Part shown: positions 33,705 through 41,780 of the stretch, in pieces
How positions within the stretch are numbered: position 1 is the stretch's first letter
How the letters are laid out: each line of letters opens with the position of its first letter
Source of the DNA: Acidimicrobiia bacterium
GTDB taxonomy: Bacteria > Actinomycetota > Acidimicrobiia > UBA2766
DNA length: 64,000 nt
NCBI GenBank assembly: GCA_020850945.1
Contig: JADZDR010000074.1
Location: 36,865 to 100,864, forward strand
Direction: 5' to 3'
Program-made: the position numbers and the translations under genes
Notes under the pieces: model-generated
What the model was told of the DNA's origin: nothing
Databases searched by the model: none
What the model saw: only the letters and a program-made list of their open reading frames with translations

Positions 33705-35423
33705 ATGACAAGGCAGCACTACTCACCCCAGCTTCGGCCCGGCGAGTTGCCGGTTCCCGAGTTCCCGGAGAAGTCGGAGTACGACGTCGTCGTCGTGGGC
33801 GGCGGCCCGAACGGCCTCATGACCGCCGCCTACCTCGCGCGGGCGGGCCTCAGCGTCCTCGTCGTCGAACGCCGCCACGAGATCGGCGGCGGCCTCGCGA
33901 CGGAGGAGGTCCTCTTCCCCGGCTACTACTCCAATGTGCACGCCGTCTACCACATGATGACGGACTACATGCCGCTGCTGCGCGACTTCGATCTCACCCG
34001 GCACGGGCTCACGTTCGTCGTGCCGAACGCGCAGACCGCCGTCGTGTACGAGGACGGCCAGAGCCTCGTCCTCTGCAAGCAGATCGAGGACACCAAGGAC
34101 TCGATCGCCAAGTTCTCGCGGCAGGACTCACGGGCCTTCGGCAAGGTGATGCGCTCGTGGCGACGCGTCGTCGACGAGCTCATCGCGCCCGGGACGTACG
34201 CACCGGCCATGGCGCCGATGGACATGATCGAGGCGTTCGAGCGCACCGAGATCGGGCGGGAGGCCCTGCGCCTCACCGAGATGTCGCCGCTCGAGATCCT
34301 CGACGAGGTGTTCACGGACGACCGCGTGAAGGCCGCGTTCCTCTACATGTCGTGCATGTGGGGCCTCGATCCGTCGGACTCGGGCCTCGGCTTCATGGTG
34401 CCGCTCCTCATAGACCGCGGGCTCAACAAGGGCATCTGCTACGGCGGCTCGCACAAGCTGGCCGGAGCCCTCTCCCGCGAGATCATGCAGGCGGGTGGGT
34501 TCATCCTCGACAACGCCGAGGTGACCCGCATCATCGTCGAAGACGGAAGCGCTGTCGGAGTCGAGATCTTCGACGGCCGCGAGATCCGGGCGAAGGTCGT
34601 CGCGTCGAGCCTCGATCCGCAGTCGAACTTCCTGCGGCTCCTCTCGGAGGCCGACACCGACACCGGCATGGCGAGGCGTGCCGAGGAGTGGGAGTGGGAC
34701 AAGTGGTCCTTCTTCACCGTCTCGACGGCTCTGCACGAGGCGCCTGTGTACACGGCCGACGACCCGTGGGTGAACAAGGCCTTCATGGTGCTGCTCGGCT
34801 GCGAATCCACCGACGCCGTCCTCGACCATTGGAACCGAGTGCTCGGCGGCCAACTCGGTCCCGCCCTGTGCGGGCACGCGACGACGGAGACCCGCTTCGA
34901 CCCCACGCTCGCCCGCGTGTCGGACGGATCACCCCACCCGTGGGCGGAGGAGAAGCCCCAGGGTGAGGCTGCCCGCCACCAGGTGGCCTTCCTGCAGATG
35001 CATGCCCCCTACGACCTCGAGGGTGGCTGGAAGGAACGCCACGACGGGCTCGTGGACGACACGCTCGAGCTCTGGCGCCGGTACGCGCCGAACATGACGC
35101 GGGAGAACATCATCCTCGCCGGCGGTGAATCACCTGTCGACATCGAGCGGCGTCTCCCGAACATGGTGCGGGGCTCGATCAAGCATGGCGACTACAACCC
35201 CCTCCAGATGGGCTTCTTCCGGCCGAGCGAGGACTGCGAGGCGGGCCGTTCCCCGATCGAGGGCCTCTACCTGTGCGGGGCGTCGAGCTACCCGGGTGGC
35301 CTGATCACCGGTGGGCCCGGCTATATCGCCGCCAACTCCATCGCCGAGGACCTCGAGGTCGACAAGTGGTGGCGGCCCCCGACGCACGTCACGCGCTACG
35401 TCGACACGTACATGAGCGACTGA
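33705..35423 (+). CDS. FAD-dependent phytoene-dehydrogenase-like oxidoreductase, paralogue
   Basis: The 572-residue protein has an N-terminal extension of about 27 residues, then VVVVGGGPNGLMTAAYLARAG and VVERRHEIGGGLATEE. The C-terminal part SPIEGLYLCGASSYPGGLITGGPGY ends in a DKWW tail as in the partial gene at the left edge. GGAGGACCCGGAG precedes the ATG. It follows the related gene by 19 bases and ends ten bases before a convergent gene. Two neighbouring members of this family may work as a pair. The substrate is unknown; a ring or side-chain dehydrogenation in the island's pathway is inferred. Confidence 0.8.
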   Translation: MTRQHYSPQLRPGELPVPEFPEKSEYDVVVVGGGPNGLMTAAYLARAGLSVLVVERRHEIGGGLATEEVLFPGYYSNVHAVYHMMTDYMPLLRDFDLTRHGLTFVVPNAQTAVVYEDGQSLVLCKQIEDTKDSIAKFSRQDSRAFGKVMRSWRRVVDELIAPGTYAPAMAPMDMIEAFERTEIGREALRLTEMSPLEILDEVFTDDRVKAAFLYMSCMWGLDPSDSGLGFMVPLLIDRGLNKGICYGGSHKLAGALSREIMQAGGFILDNAEVTRIIVEDGSAVGVEIFDGREIRAKVVASSLDPQSNFLRLLSEADTDTGMARRAEEWEWDKWSFFTVSTALHEAPVYTADDPWVNKAFMVLLGCESTDAVLDHWNRVLGGQLGPALCGHATTETRFDPTLARVSDGSPHPWAEEKPQGEAARHQVAFLQMHAPYDLEGGWKERHDGLVDDTLELWRRYAPNMTRENIILAGGESPVDIERRLPNMVRGSIKHGDYNPLQMGFFRPSEDCEAGRSPIEGLYLCGASSYPGGLITGGPGYIAANSIAEDLEVDKWWRPPTHVTRYVDTYMSD

Positions 35424-35433
35424 CGCACGGAGA

Positions 35434-36333
35434 TCATTCCTCGGCGGTGTAGGCGTACTCGTGCGTCCAGAGGATGCACGGGTCGATCGTGAGGAAGCGC
35501 AACGTGGCGTCGCGGACGTCGACGCCCTCGCTCTCCGTCGGCGCACTGCAGACGTTCGCGAGCCACGGGACGGCATGGTCGACGGGGGTCTCTCCGAGCC
35601 AGGTCGGGTGGCCTGCGACGTCTGCGCCGTCGAGGGGGCGTTCGAGATCGATCTGGATGAGCTGCCTCGTCGCCGCGTCGTCCAGACACACGAGCTGCAC
35701 GGCCGTGTGGAAGTCACAGCCCTGCACGCGTGTGACGGGAGCGTCGAGCTGGATCCATGCGGCCACGTCGACCGAGGGTGCGCCGATCGCGGCGACCGAG
35801 AACACGCGGATCCGAGTCATGTCGTCCCACTCGCCGCTCGTGAGCCACGCGCCGTCGGGTGATACCGCGACCCACGAGTTGTGGCCCGTCTCACCCGCGT
35901 CGAGCTCGTGGACCGACCATCCGTCGATCCGGCCCGAGGCCATGTCGACCACGCCGAACGCGATCTGGGGTGGGCCCGAGGACTTCTCGTAGGGCAGGTA
36001 GGCCTTCCCGCCGTGCGCGTCGACGTCTCCGATGTGCAGATAGCCCTCGACGAGGAGCGGGAACGGGATGGCGAACGTGCGGCGAAAGGCGCGGCCGCCG
36101 GAGTCCGCCCACTCGAGCCCGAGCATCCACGAGTACAGGGTCACGCCGGGCCGCGTCGCATCGGTTGCCACGCCCTGGCTTCGCGTGAAGAGGCCGACGG
36201 CGTGCCGGTCGAACTGCCACGGGCCGAGATCGGGGCGGTCGGCGGCTCGCGACGCCTGTCCGACCGGGAACGCGAGGACGAACGTGAGCCACAGTGCGAC
36301 ACCGAACGACCCCAGTCCCGCCGCCCGCTTCAC
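35434..36333 (-). CDS. Secreted protein of unknown function, propeller-like
   Basis: The 299-residue protein starts at GTG with GGGGGGAA upstream and a clear signal peptide: MKRAAG, a hydrophobic core to about residue 24, and cleavage near QASRAAD. The mature part has repeated strand-rich segments (IGDVDAHGGKAYLPYE, SWVAVSPDGAWLTSGEW, RIRVFSVAAIGAP) like a YVTN-type or WD-like propeller. Three Cys residues occur late. It is divergent from the radical SAM gene and convergent with the flavoprotein. No enzymatic motif is visible. Confidence 0.6.
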   Translation of the reverse strand: MKRAAGLGSFGVALWLTFVLAFPVGQASRAADRPDLGPWQFDRHAVGLFTRSQGVATDATRPGVTLYSWMLGLEWADSGGRAFRRTFAIPFPLLVEGYLHIGDVDAHGGKAYLPYEKSSGPPQIAFGVVDMASGRIDGWSVHELDAGETGHNSWVAVSPDGAWLTSGEWDDMTRIRVFSVAAIGAPSVDVAAWIQLDAPVTRVQGCDFHTAVQLVCLDDAATRQLIQIDLERPLDGADVAGHPTWLGETPVDHAVPWLANVCSAPTESEGVDVRDATLRFLTIDPCILWTHEYAYTAEE

Positions 36334-36527
36334 ATTCCCCCCTGTACGACAGCAAGGGAAGCGTACGTGTCAGGATGTGGGCACGCCAAGGGCACTACAG
36401 GAGCGGGATGGCACCTCGGCCGTCCAGATATTTCCTTGTATCCCTGGCGAGCAATTCGTCGTCGGAGTACTGTCGTCGGCGCACTCCGTCGACCCGCAGC
36501 CCCGACCTCGACAATGGCGGCGAACTC

Positions 36528-38189
36528 ATGCAAGCGACGCAGGCTCCTCCCCTTCCCCAGACCGACCGCATGCTCCTGCGGGTGGTGGGCTGCCGGTTCC
36601 CCCCGCACAACGTCTACCGCTACCAGGCCACGAAGACGACGGCACTCGGGCCCGTGACGGTGGCGACCGTGGCGAAGGCGGCGTGTGTCGACTCCTCCGG
36701 CCCGTGGCTCGGCGCCGAAGTCATCGACGAGAACAACTACCGCAAGAAGCTCGGCGCGCCCCGCGGCACCGACGGCATGCCCGATCACCTCGCCCTGCAG
36801 CGGGAGCGGTATGCCGCGGTCGTCGGCCTGTCCTGTGGCATGAGCACGTCGGCACCGCGCTGTCTCGAGCTCATCCGCACATACCGCGAGATGCCGGAGG
36901 AGCTTCGACCGAAGGCGATCGTCGTCGGCGGCTGGCATGCCACCGACAACCCCGAGGTCTTCCTCGAGGCAGGTGCCGATGCCGTCGTCCACGGCGAGGC
37001 GGAGGCCGTGATCGCCGATCTCCTCACGGCGATCCGGGATGATGCGTCCCTCGCAGGCCTGCGCGGCGTGTCGTTTCGCACCGGCGACGAGATAGTCGTC
37101 GACGCGCGGGGCGGGGGCATGGTCCCGCAGCGCCTCATGGACCGCCTGCCCGACCCGGACTTCGGTCTCATCCGCTACGCGGACGTGAAGATCTTCCCTG
37201 TGGGTCGCACACGCGGCTGCGACGGACGTTGCCGCTTCTGCCGTGTGAAGAGCGGGGCGAGGTGGATGTCCCCGGAACGCTTCCTCGACCAGCTCAAGGT
37301 CCTCGCGAGCAGGGGTGCGCGTCGATTCTTCGTGATCGACGACAGGTCCGAGCAGGACCTCCCCGGTTTCGTGCAGTGGCTCGAGGGCCTCGAGGAGTTC
37401 GAGCGCGAGCGCAAGATCAGGCTCTCGCTCACGACGCAGAACAGGCTGTCGCTCGCCGAACACCCCGACGTCCTCGCCCTCATGCGCCGAGCCGGAGTCA
37501 GCACGGTCGCGATCGGCTTCGAATCTCCGATCCCCGAGGAGCTCAAGGCGATGAAGAAGCCGCTGCGTCCCGCCAAGATGCTCGAGTGGAACAAGACGTG
37601 GAAGCGCCACGGCTTCTTCGTGCACATGATGCTCATCTTCGGATACCCGATCCCGCCCGAGACACGGGACCGGCTCGCGGCCGAGGGTGAGACGATCTCA
37701 CTCCCGGTCCGCGATCGGGCGCGCCGCTTCATGCAGTTCATCCGCAAAGCACGGCCCGACACGCTGCAGATACTGCTCTTCACGCCGCTTCCGGGGACCG
37801 AGGACCGCGCCTACCTGGAGGACGAGGGCCGCATCTACCCGTTCGGCTGGGAGTACTACGACGGTACCTGGCTCACCTTCGAGCCCGACAAGGGCATCGA
37901 TCCCGTCGACCTCCAGTACGAGTCGATCAAGATGATGCGCCGCTTCTACGGCATGCGGGGGATATGGCGCATCCGCATCCTCTCCCTCCTCGTGCATCTC
38001 GCCCGGATCGGGGCTGTCACCGTTGCCCTTCCCGTCGCTTGGCCCACCGTCGGCTGGCGTGGCTGGCTGCGGGCGTGGCGGGACTCGAAGCTGCGTCTCC
38101 AGGGCCATCTCGTGATCGGGGCGTGGCTGCGCAACTACGAGCGGATCCGCTACCCCGAGCAGCTCGCCCGCCTGCGAAAGGCCGCCTGA
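36528..38189 (+). CDS. Radical SAM protein with N-terminal B12-binding-like domain (BchE/HpnJ-like)
   Basis: The 553-residue protein has an N-terminal Rossmann-like region (AAVVGLSCGMS, AIVVGGWHATD, ADAVVHGEAEAV) and a radical SAM core with C231-x3-C235-x2-C238 in RGCDGRCRFC. The classical B12 motif DxHxxG is not visible, so cobalamin binding is uncertain. The C-terminal part has FTPLPGTE and a membrane-proximal helix. Family members carry out methylations, ring formation or other difficult C-H chemistry in lipids and tetrapyrroles. The ATG at 36528 is a compromise; the Shine-Dalgarno is weak and an upstream extension is possible. A stem-loop follows the stop. Confidence 0.75.
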   Translation: MQATQAPPLPQTDRMLLRVVGCRFPPHNVYRYQATKTTALGPVTVATVAKAACVDSSGPWLGAEVIDENNYRKKLGAPRGTDGMPDHLALQRERYAAVVGLSCGMSTSAPRCLELIRTYREMPEELRPKAIVVGGWHATDNPEVFLEAGADAVVHGEAEAVIADLLTAIRDDASLAGLRGVSFRTGDEIVVDARGGGMVPQRLMDRLPDPDFGLIRYADVKIFPVGRTRGCDGRCRFCRVKSGARWMSPERFLDQLKVLASRGARRFFVIDDRSEQDLPGFVQWLEGLEEFERERKIRLSLTTQNRLSLAEHPDVLALMRRAGVSTVAIGFESPIPEELKAMKKPLRPAKMLEWNKTWKRHGFFVHMMLIFGYPIPPETRDRLAAEGETISLPVRDRARRFMQFIRKARPDTLQILLFTPLPGTEDRAYLEDEGRIYPFGWEYYDGTWLTFEPDKGIDPVDLQYESIKMMRRFYGMRGIWRIRILSLLVHLARIGAVTVALPVAWPTVGWRGWLRAWRDSKLRLQGHLVIGAWLRNYERIRYPEQLARLRKAA

Positions 38190-38192
38190 CAC

Positions 38193-38221
38193 CGATTCGA
38201 TCGACTGCTTCGATCGAATCG
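38193..38221. terminator. 12-bp perfect stem-loop after the radical SAM gene
   Basis: CGATTCGATCGA (38193-38204) pairs with TCGATCGAATCG (38210-38221) around CTGCT. It begins three bases after the stop. It may end the radical SAM transcript or be an operator for the adjacent Rrf2 gene. Confidence 0.6.
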
Positions 38222-38262
38222 TTGGGTATGGTCGGTTGGGTAAGGTCGGTTGCATATCGGCT
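38221..38262 (+). promoter_or_regulatory. Tandem 14-bp repeats before the Rrf2 gene
   Basis: GTTGGGTATGGTCG (38221-38234) is followed directly by GTTGGGTAAGGTCG (38235-38248) and a degenerate third copy GTTGCATATCGGCT. A 14-base period is unlike one helical turn, but direct repeats in the 5' region of a regulator are candidates for autoregulation. Confidence 0.45.
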
Positions 38263-38285
38263 CCGTCGGTTCCGAAAGGTGATTC

Positions 38286-38774
38286 ATGCGGTTCACCCTG
38301 ACACGCAGGTGCGAGTACGGGATGCGGATCCTCGTGCACCTGGCGACACTCGGTGAGCGTGCCCGCATGACCGCGAGTGAGCTCGCGGAGGCGTGCGAGG
38401 TTCCGCCCGGCAACGTGCCCACGATCGTCAACATCCTCTCCCGGGCCGGTCTCCTCAACTGCACACCCGGCCGCAACGGAGGTTGCATCCTCGCCCGCGA
38501 TCCCGAGGACGTCACGATCCTCGAGGTGATCGAGGTGCTCGAGGGTCCACTCGATGTGGGGCACTGCCTTCTCGACGAGCGCCGCTGCCACGACAAGGAC
38601 CCGTACTGCGCTCTGCACGAGTCGTGGGCGGCGAGCAAGGCCGCCGCCATCGGGACCCTGCACGGGATCACCATCGCCGATACGGCGCGACGAGAGATCG
38701 AGATCCGGGAGGAGCTCGCGCAGCGCGCAAGTGGATCCAAGCCGAAGCGCCCCGCGAAGGCGGCCAAGGCCTGA
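38286..38774 (+). CDS. Rrf2-family transcription regulator with three Cys (Fe-S type)
   Basis: The 162-residue protein has the Rrf2 winged helix (MRFTLTRRCEYGMRILVHLA, then ASELAEACEVPPGNVPTIVNILSRAG) and three Cys, C94-x6-C101-x6-C108, which ligate a [2Fe-2S] or [4Fe-4S] cluster in IscR and NsrR. The C-terminal tail is basic. AAAGGTG precedes the ATG. It is followed ten bases later by MobB, so it might couple molybdenum-cofactor maturation or the molybdoenzymes to iron, oxygen or nitric oxide. Its own target is not shown in the window. Confidence 0.85.
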   Translation: MRFTLTRRCEYGMRILVHLATLGERARMTASELAEACEVPPGNVPTIVNILSRAGLLNCTPGRNGGCILARDPEDVTILEVIEVLEGPLDVGHCLLDERRCHDKDPYCALHESWAASKAAAIGTLHGITIADTARREIEIREELAQRASGSKPKRPAKAAKA

Positions 38775-38784
38775 GGCGGTAAGG

Positions 38785-39276
38785 GTGCCTGTACACGTGG
38801 AGTTCGTCGGCGCGAGTGGTGCCGGCAAGACATCGCTCATCGAGAAGGTCGTCCCCGCGCTCACTGCCCGTGGCTGGCGAGTCGGCACCGTGAAGCACGC
38901 ATCGCACGGGTATGACATGGACAGGCCGGGATCCGACTCGGCGCGGCATCGCGAGGTCGGGGCTTCGCCGGTCCTCATCGTCGGGCCGGGTGAGGCTGCC
39001 CTGCAGTGGACACTCGACGGCGAGACCCTGTCCGACCTCGTGGACACCTACTTCGACACGTGCGACGTCGTACTCGTCGAGGGCTTCGGTGCGGCGCCCG
39101 GTCCGAAGATCCTCGTGCACCGCCACGGCTTCTCCCCCAAGGCCCTGCCCGATCCGGCTGCGGTGATCCTCACCGTGACGGACGAACCGCTCGACCTCTC
39201 CCCCGAGGTGGGGGCCGGCGACGTGGATGCGGTGGCCGACGCGGTCGAGAACCAGATCCGCGCAGCACGGGCATAG
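38785..39276 (+). CDS. mobB: Molybdopterin-guanine dinucleotide biosynthesis protein B
   Basis: The 163-residue GTP-binding protein starts at GTG. The P-loop GASGAGKTS is at residues 9-17, followed by RGWRVGTVKHASHGYDMDRPGSDSARHREVGA, the MobB signature, and VVLVEGFGAAPGPKI (Walker B region). MobB assists MobA in attaching GMP to molybdopterin, the bis-MGD form that the three alpha subunits need. No mobA, moaA or moe gene is in the window. Its linkage with Rrf2 is close (10 bases). Confidence 0.85.
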   Translation: MPVHVEFVGASGAGKTSLIEKVVPALTARGWRVGTVKHASHGYDMDRPGSDSARHREVGASPVLIVGPGEAALQWTLDGETLSDLVDTYFDTCDVVLVEGFGAAPGPKILVHRHGFSPKALPDPAAVILTVTDEPLDLSPEVGAGDVDAVADAVENQIRAARA

Positions 39277-39296
39277 GGGGTGCGCGGACGCGCGAG

Positions 39297-39509
39297 TCAG
39301 GCCGTGGTCGTCCCGATCGGGAAGAGCTGCTCGTGTGCCGCCGCGCCGCGTCTCAGTAGCCGAGGGGATCGCCGCCTGCTCGCCACGAACGCCGCTGTCC
39401 AGGCATCGTCCTTGATGGCCCGCCGCGTCTGGGCGTCGACGAACGGCTCGAGCCCGTGGGCGAGCTGCTCGAACCCCCGCCCGACCCGCTCCCGGTCACT
39501 GACCGCCAT
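39297..39509 (-). CDS. Small HEPN/Swt1-like fragment coupled to the TA module
   Basis: The 70-residue product starts inside the end of the HepT gene (ATG overlaps the stop region). Residues about 4-40, SDRERVGRGFEQLAHGLEPFVDAQTRRA, recall the first helices of Swt1-type HEPN domains; the rest is basic and low in similarity. It may be the remnant of a larger effector gene, or a short extra component. The frame ends in SPRLLRRGAAAHEQLFPIGTTTA. Treat as possible pseudogene. Confidence 0.35.
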   Translation of the reverse strand: MAVSDRERVGRGFEQLAHGLEPFVDAQTRRAIKDDAWTAAFVASRRRSPRLLRRGAAAHEQLFPIGTTTA

Positions 39510-39879
39510 CAGTGTCCCCCCAGTGCGAATCGTGGTCCTCGGCCTCGAGCGCGGCGAGCACGTCGAGCAACTGAGCGACGACTGCGGGCAGCAAATCCAA
39601 CGCCGTCGTGTGGATGATCTCGAGATCGATCGACCAGTAGCCGTGGACGATCCGGTTGCGCAGCCGCACCGGTTGGGCCCACGGGATCTCCGGGAAATGG
39701 TCCTTCAGGGATTGGTCGACCTGGGACGCGGCCTCACCCAACACGGTGAAGTTCCATAGGAGCGCCTCTCGCCGATCGCGGTCGGTACTCAGCGAGCCGA
39801 GATCGACATCGGCAACGAGGTCGTGCGCGCGTTTGGCCACGTCGATCATCTCGGCGATCAGCAGGACGTCACGCTGCAT
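39496..39879 (-). CDS. hepT: HepT-family HEPN ribonuclease toxin
   Basis: The 127-residue protein has the HEPN motif RLRNRIVHGYW (Rx4H followed by G-Y), which forms the RNase active site. The start ATG at 39879 overlaps the MntA gene by 11 bases. In MntA-HepT modules the nucleotidyltransferase antitoxin AMPylates the Tyr of the HxY motif, here Tyr in HGY. A third small gene overlaps its end. Confidence 0.8.
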   Translation of the reverse strand: MQRDVLLIAEMIDVAKRAHDLVADVDLGSLSTDRDRREALLWNFTVLGEAASQVDQSLKDHFPEIPWAQPVRLRNRIVHGYWSIDLEIIHTTALDLLPAVVAQLLDVLAALEAEDHDSHWGDTDGGQ

Positions 39880-40162
39880 AGATGACCTGGGACTCGGCGA
39901 GCACAGCATCCCTTATGCGCTCGTGTAACGCTGCGCGGGAAACCAGGTCGACACGGCGGCCCATGGCATCCGACAGCTCGTCGGCGAGATCTTCGATGTA
40001 CCAGCCGAGCCGGGCACCTGGCTCCAGTTCGTACAGGAGATCCACGTCACTGTCGGGACCCAACTCGCCGCGGGCAGCCGATCCGAAGACGTCGAGACGG
40101 GCCACCCCGAACCGGCGACATATCGCGGATACGCGTTCGGTGTCGAAGTCGATGGCGATCAT
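39869..40162 (-). CDS. mntA: MntA-family nucleotidyltransferase antitoxin
   Basis: The 97-residue protein has the minimal nucleotidyltransferase motif GSAARGELGPDSDVDLL with the GS and DxD residues. The family adds AMP to the Tyr of HepT and so inactivates the toxin. The ATG at 40162 is followed by the HepT gene in an overlapping layout typical of this class. No gene of the metabolic island is linked in the same transcript. Confidence 0.8.
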   Translation of the reverse strand: MIAIDFDTERVSAICRRFGVARLDVFGSAARGELGPDSDVDLLYELEPGARLGWYIEDLADELSDAMGRRVDLVSRAALHERIRDAVLAESQVIYAA

Positions 40163-40313
40163 GTTCCCGCCAATAGTACGGACGAGGTACGCGGGGGACA
40201 TGCCGCTGTGACGGGACCGGGCTCCATGGGTGTGCGAAGGCCGGCTGGATGCGGGGCCCGTCGGAGCTCCAGAACACCTTGTACGGCAGGGAGCGCAGGC
40301 GGTGCCTCCCGTC

Positions 40314-40730
40314 TCAGTAGCCGAGGAAGCGGCGGAACTGCTGGCCGACCGCCTGCGACTGGCCCATGCGCTGCACCCACCCGTCCATGCCCGCCTTGAA
40401 CACGTCGGGATCGAAGCCCCGCGCCGCGGCGAGCTCGCGCATGCCTGCCTCGTCGTTGATCCCCTGCGCCTGGGCGTCGCGGGCGACGTCGGCGTAGTCC
40501 TGGAGTGAGACGCCGTTGATCGGTTCCCAGATCGGGTCGTCGGCAGCCACCGGCTTGGTCGAAGGTCCGCCGAGGATCGCGGGATCGACCGGCCCTGCAC
40601 CCTTCACATGCACGTAGCCGTCGGCGGCGACGCCGGTGCCGGTGCCACCCGGCGCCGCGGACTGGATCGCCTGCTGTGCCTGCTGCGCCGCCTGCTGTGC
40701 GCCTTCCTTCATCTTCTTGAACAGCCCCAT
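40314..40730 (-). CDS. Hypothetical small protein with Gln/Ala-rich helix
   Basis: The 138-residue protein begins MGLFKKMKEGAQQAAQQAQQAIQ, a helix rich in Gln and Ala. A strand-rich middle (GYVHVKGAGPVDPA) and a helical C-terminus (VSLQDYADVARDAQAQG...FRRFLGY) follow. TTGGAGAG precedes the ATG at 40730. No known family is recognised. Confidence 0.55.
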   Translation of the reverse strand: MGLFKKMKEGAQQAAQQAQQAIQSAAPGGTGTGVAADGYVHVKGAGPVDPAILGGPSTKPVAADDPIWEPINGVSLQDYADVARDAQAQGINDEAGMRELAAARGFDPDVFKAGMDGWVQRMGQSQAVGQQFRRFLGY

Positions 40731-40806
40731 CGCGCTCTCCAACTTCTGTGTGCCACGCTTGGTCTGGGAATCGTGCGCATGACACTAATAGGCTGGAAAC
40801 GACGTC

Positions 40807-41250
40807 GTGACACATGCACCTCCGAGCCCACCCGCACTGGCGCCGGGGCGTTGCCGCCACCGATTCGTGACCGGTGCCGCTGCCCTCGCCGGCCTCGCCG
40901 CCCTCCTCCTCATGCACGGGATCGACGCGGCTCCGCTCACGTCCGCAGCCGGGGAGCCGGCTGGCGCGGTGGCTGAGTCGGCGAAGGCGCACACGTCGGG
41001 ACACACGCCCGAGTCCGACGGGGACGACAGACCCGCCCACCCGCCGACAGGCCACGCAGCCGCGATGTGCCTCGCGATCCTCGTGGCTGCCGTCTCGTTC
41101 GGGAGTGTGCGTCGCTCCCTCGGGTCCATACGGCTCGCATGGCGGGTATGTGCGAGTCGCGTGCGCCCGTTCCTTCGCCTTGCCCCCGGCCGCGGTGTCG
41201 AGAGCCGGGCCGGGCCTCGTGTCGAGATGCTCTGCGTGCTCACGTGTTGA
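40807..41250 (+). CDS. Membrane-associated His-rich small protein (DUF6153-like)
   Basis: The 147-residue protein starts at GTG, has one N-terminal hydrophobic helix (AALAGLAALLLMHGID), a His/Asp/Pro-rich external loop (AHTSGHTPESDGDDRPAHPPTGHAAAM) and a second hydrophobic helix before a basic tail. Similar short actinobacterial proteins sit next to copper or cupredoxin genes, as here (61 bases upstream of a cupredoxin). A metal-related role is inferred. Confidence 0.5.
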   Translation: MTHAPPSPPALAPGRCRHRFVTGAAALAGLAALLLMHGIDAAPLTSAAGEPAGAVAESAKAHTSGHTPESDGDDRPAHPPTGHAAAMCLAILVAAVSFGSVRRSLGSIRLAWRVCASRVRPFLRLAPGRGVESRAGPRVEMLCVLTC

Positions 41251-41311
41251 GATCTGCGCCCGACGCGGCCCTGCCGCGTGCGACGTAGCCGACACGAACA
41301 AAGGAGCGCAG

Positions 41312-41764
41312 ATGAGCAGGAAGATCACCTTCACCATCGCGGGACTCGTGCTGATTGCATCCCTGGGGGCGGCATGTGGATCCGCGCACATGGGGGGACA
41401 CTCCACCGCGACCACTCCCGAAGATCACATGGGCGACATGCAGGGCGGGGACGACCACATGGGTCACGGCGCACCGAGCGACGTCGCCCCCGATGCCCGC
41501 CGCGTCGACGTGACGGCCGGATCGTTCACCTACGACCCGCACGAGATAAGAGCCCGAGCCGGAGAGGACCTCGCAATCGTCCTCACGTCGGCGGATGCCA
41601 CGCACGACTTCGTGATCGACGAGTTGGGTGTGCACGTGGCGGCGGACAGGGGCGAGACGGAGACGGGCGGCGTGAGCGGCCTCGAACCGGGGTCCTACAC
41701 GTACTACTGCACCGTGTCGGGCCACCGGGCGGCAGGCATGGAAGGCACGCTCGTCGTCGAATGA
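41312..41764 (+). CDS. Cupredoxin lipoprotein (plastocyanin-like) with His/Met-rich linker
   Basis: The 150-residue protein has a lipoprotein leader with lipobox LGAAC (Cys22), a linker rich in His, Met and Asp (residues 26-53, with several HM pairs) and a blue-copper domain. The ligands appear as His98 (ATHDF), Cys133, His138 and Met143 (YYCTVSGHRAAGM). AAGGAG precedes the ATG. It would act as a membrane-tethered electron carrier or copper-binding protein outside the cell. The His/Met linker could hold extra copper. Confidence 0.8.
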   Translation: MSRKITFTIAGLVLIASLGAACGSAHMGGHSTATTPEDHMGDMQGGDDHMGHGAPSDVAPDARRVDVTAGSFTYDPHEIRARAGEDLAIVLTSADATHDFVIDELGVHVAADRGETETGGVSGLEPGSYTYYCTVSGHRAAGMEGTLVVE

Positions 41765-41780
41765 AAGCACGCCCGTCGCT

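Noticed and set aside
36334..36527. A cobalamin riboswitch before the B12-type radical SAM gene
   Set aside because: The region lacks a recognisable B12 box and is too short for a full cobalamin riboswitch.
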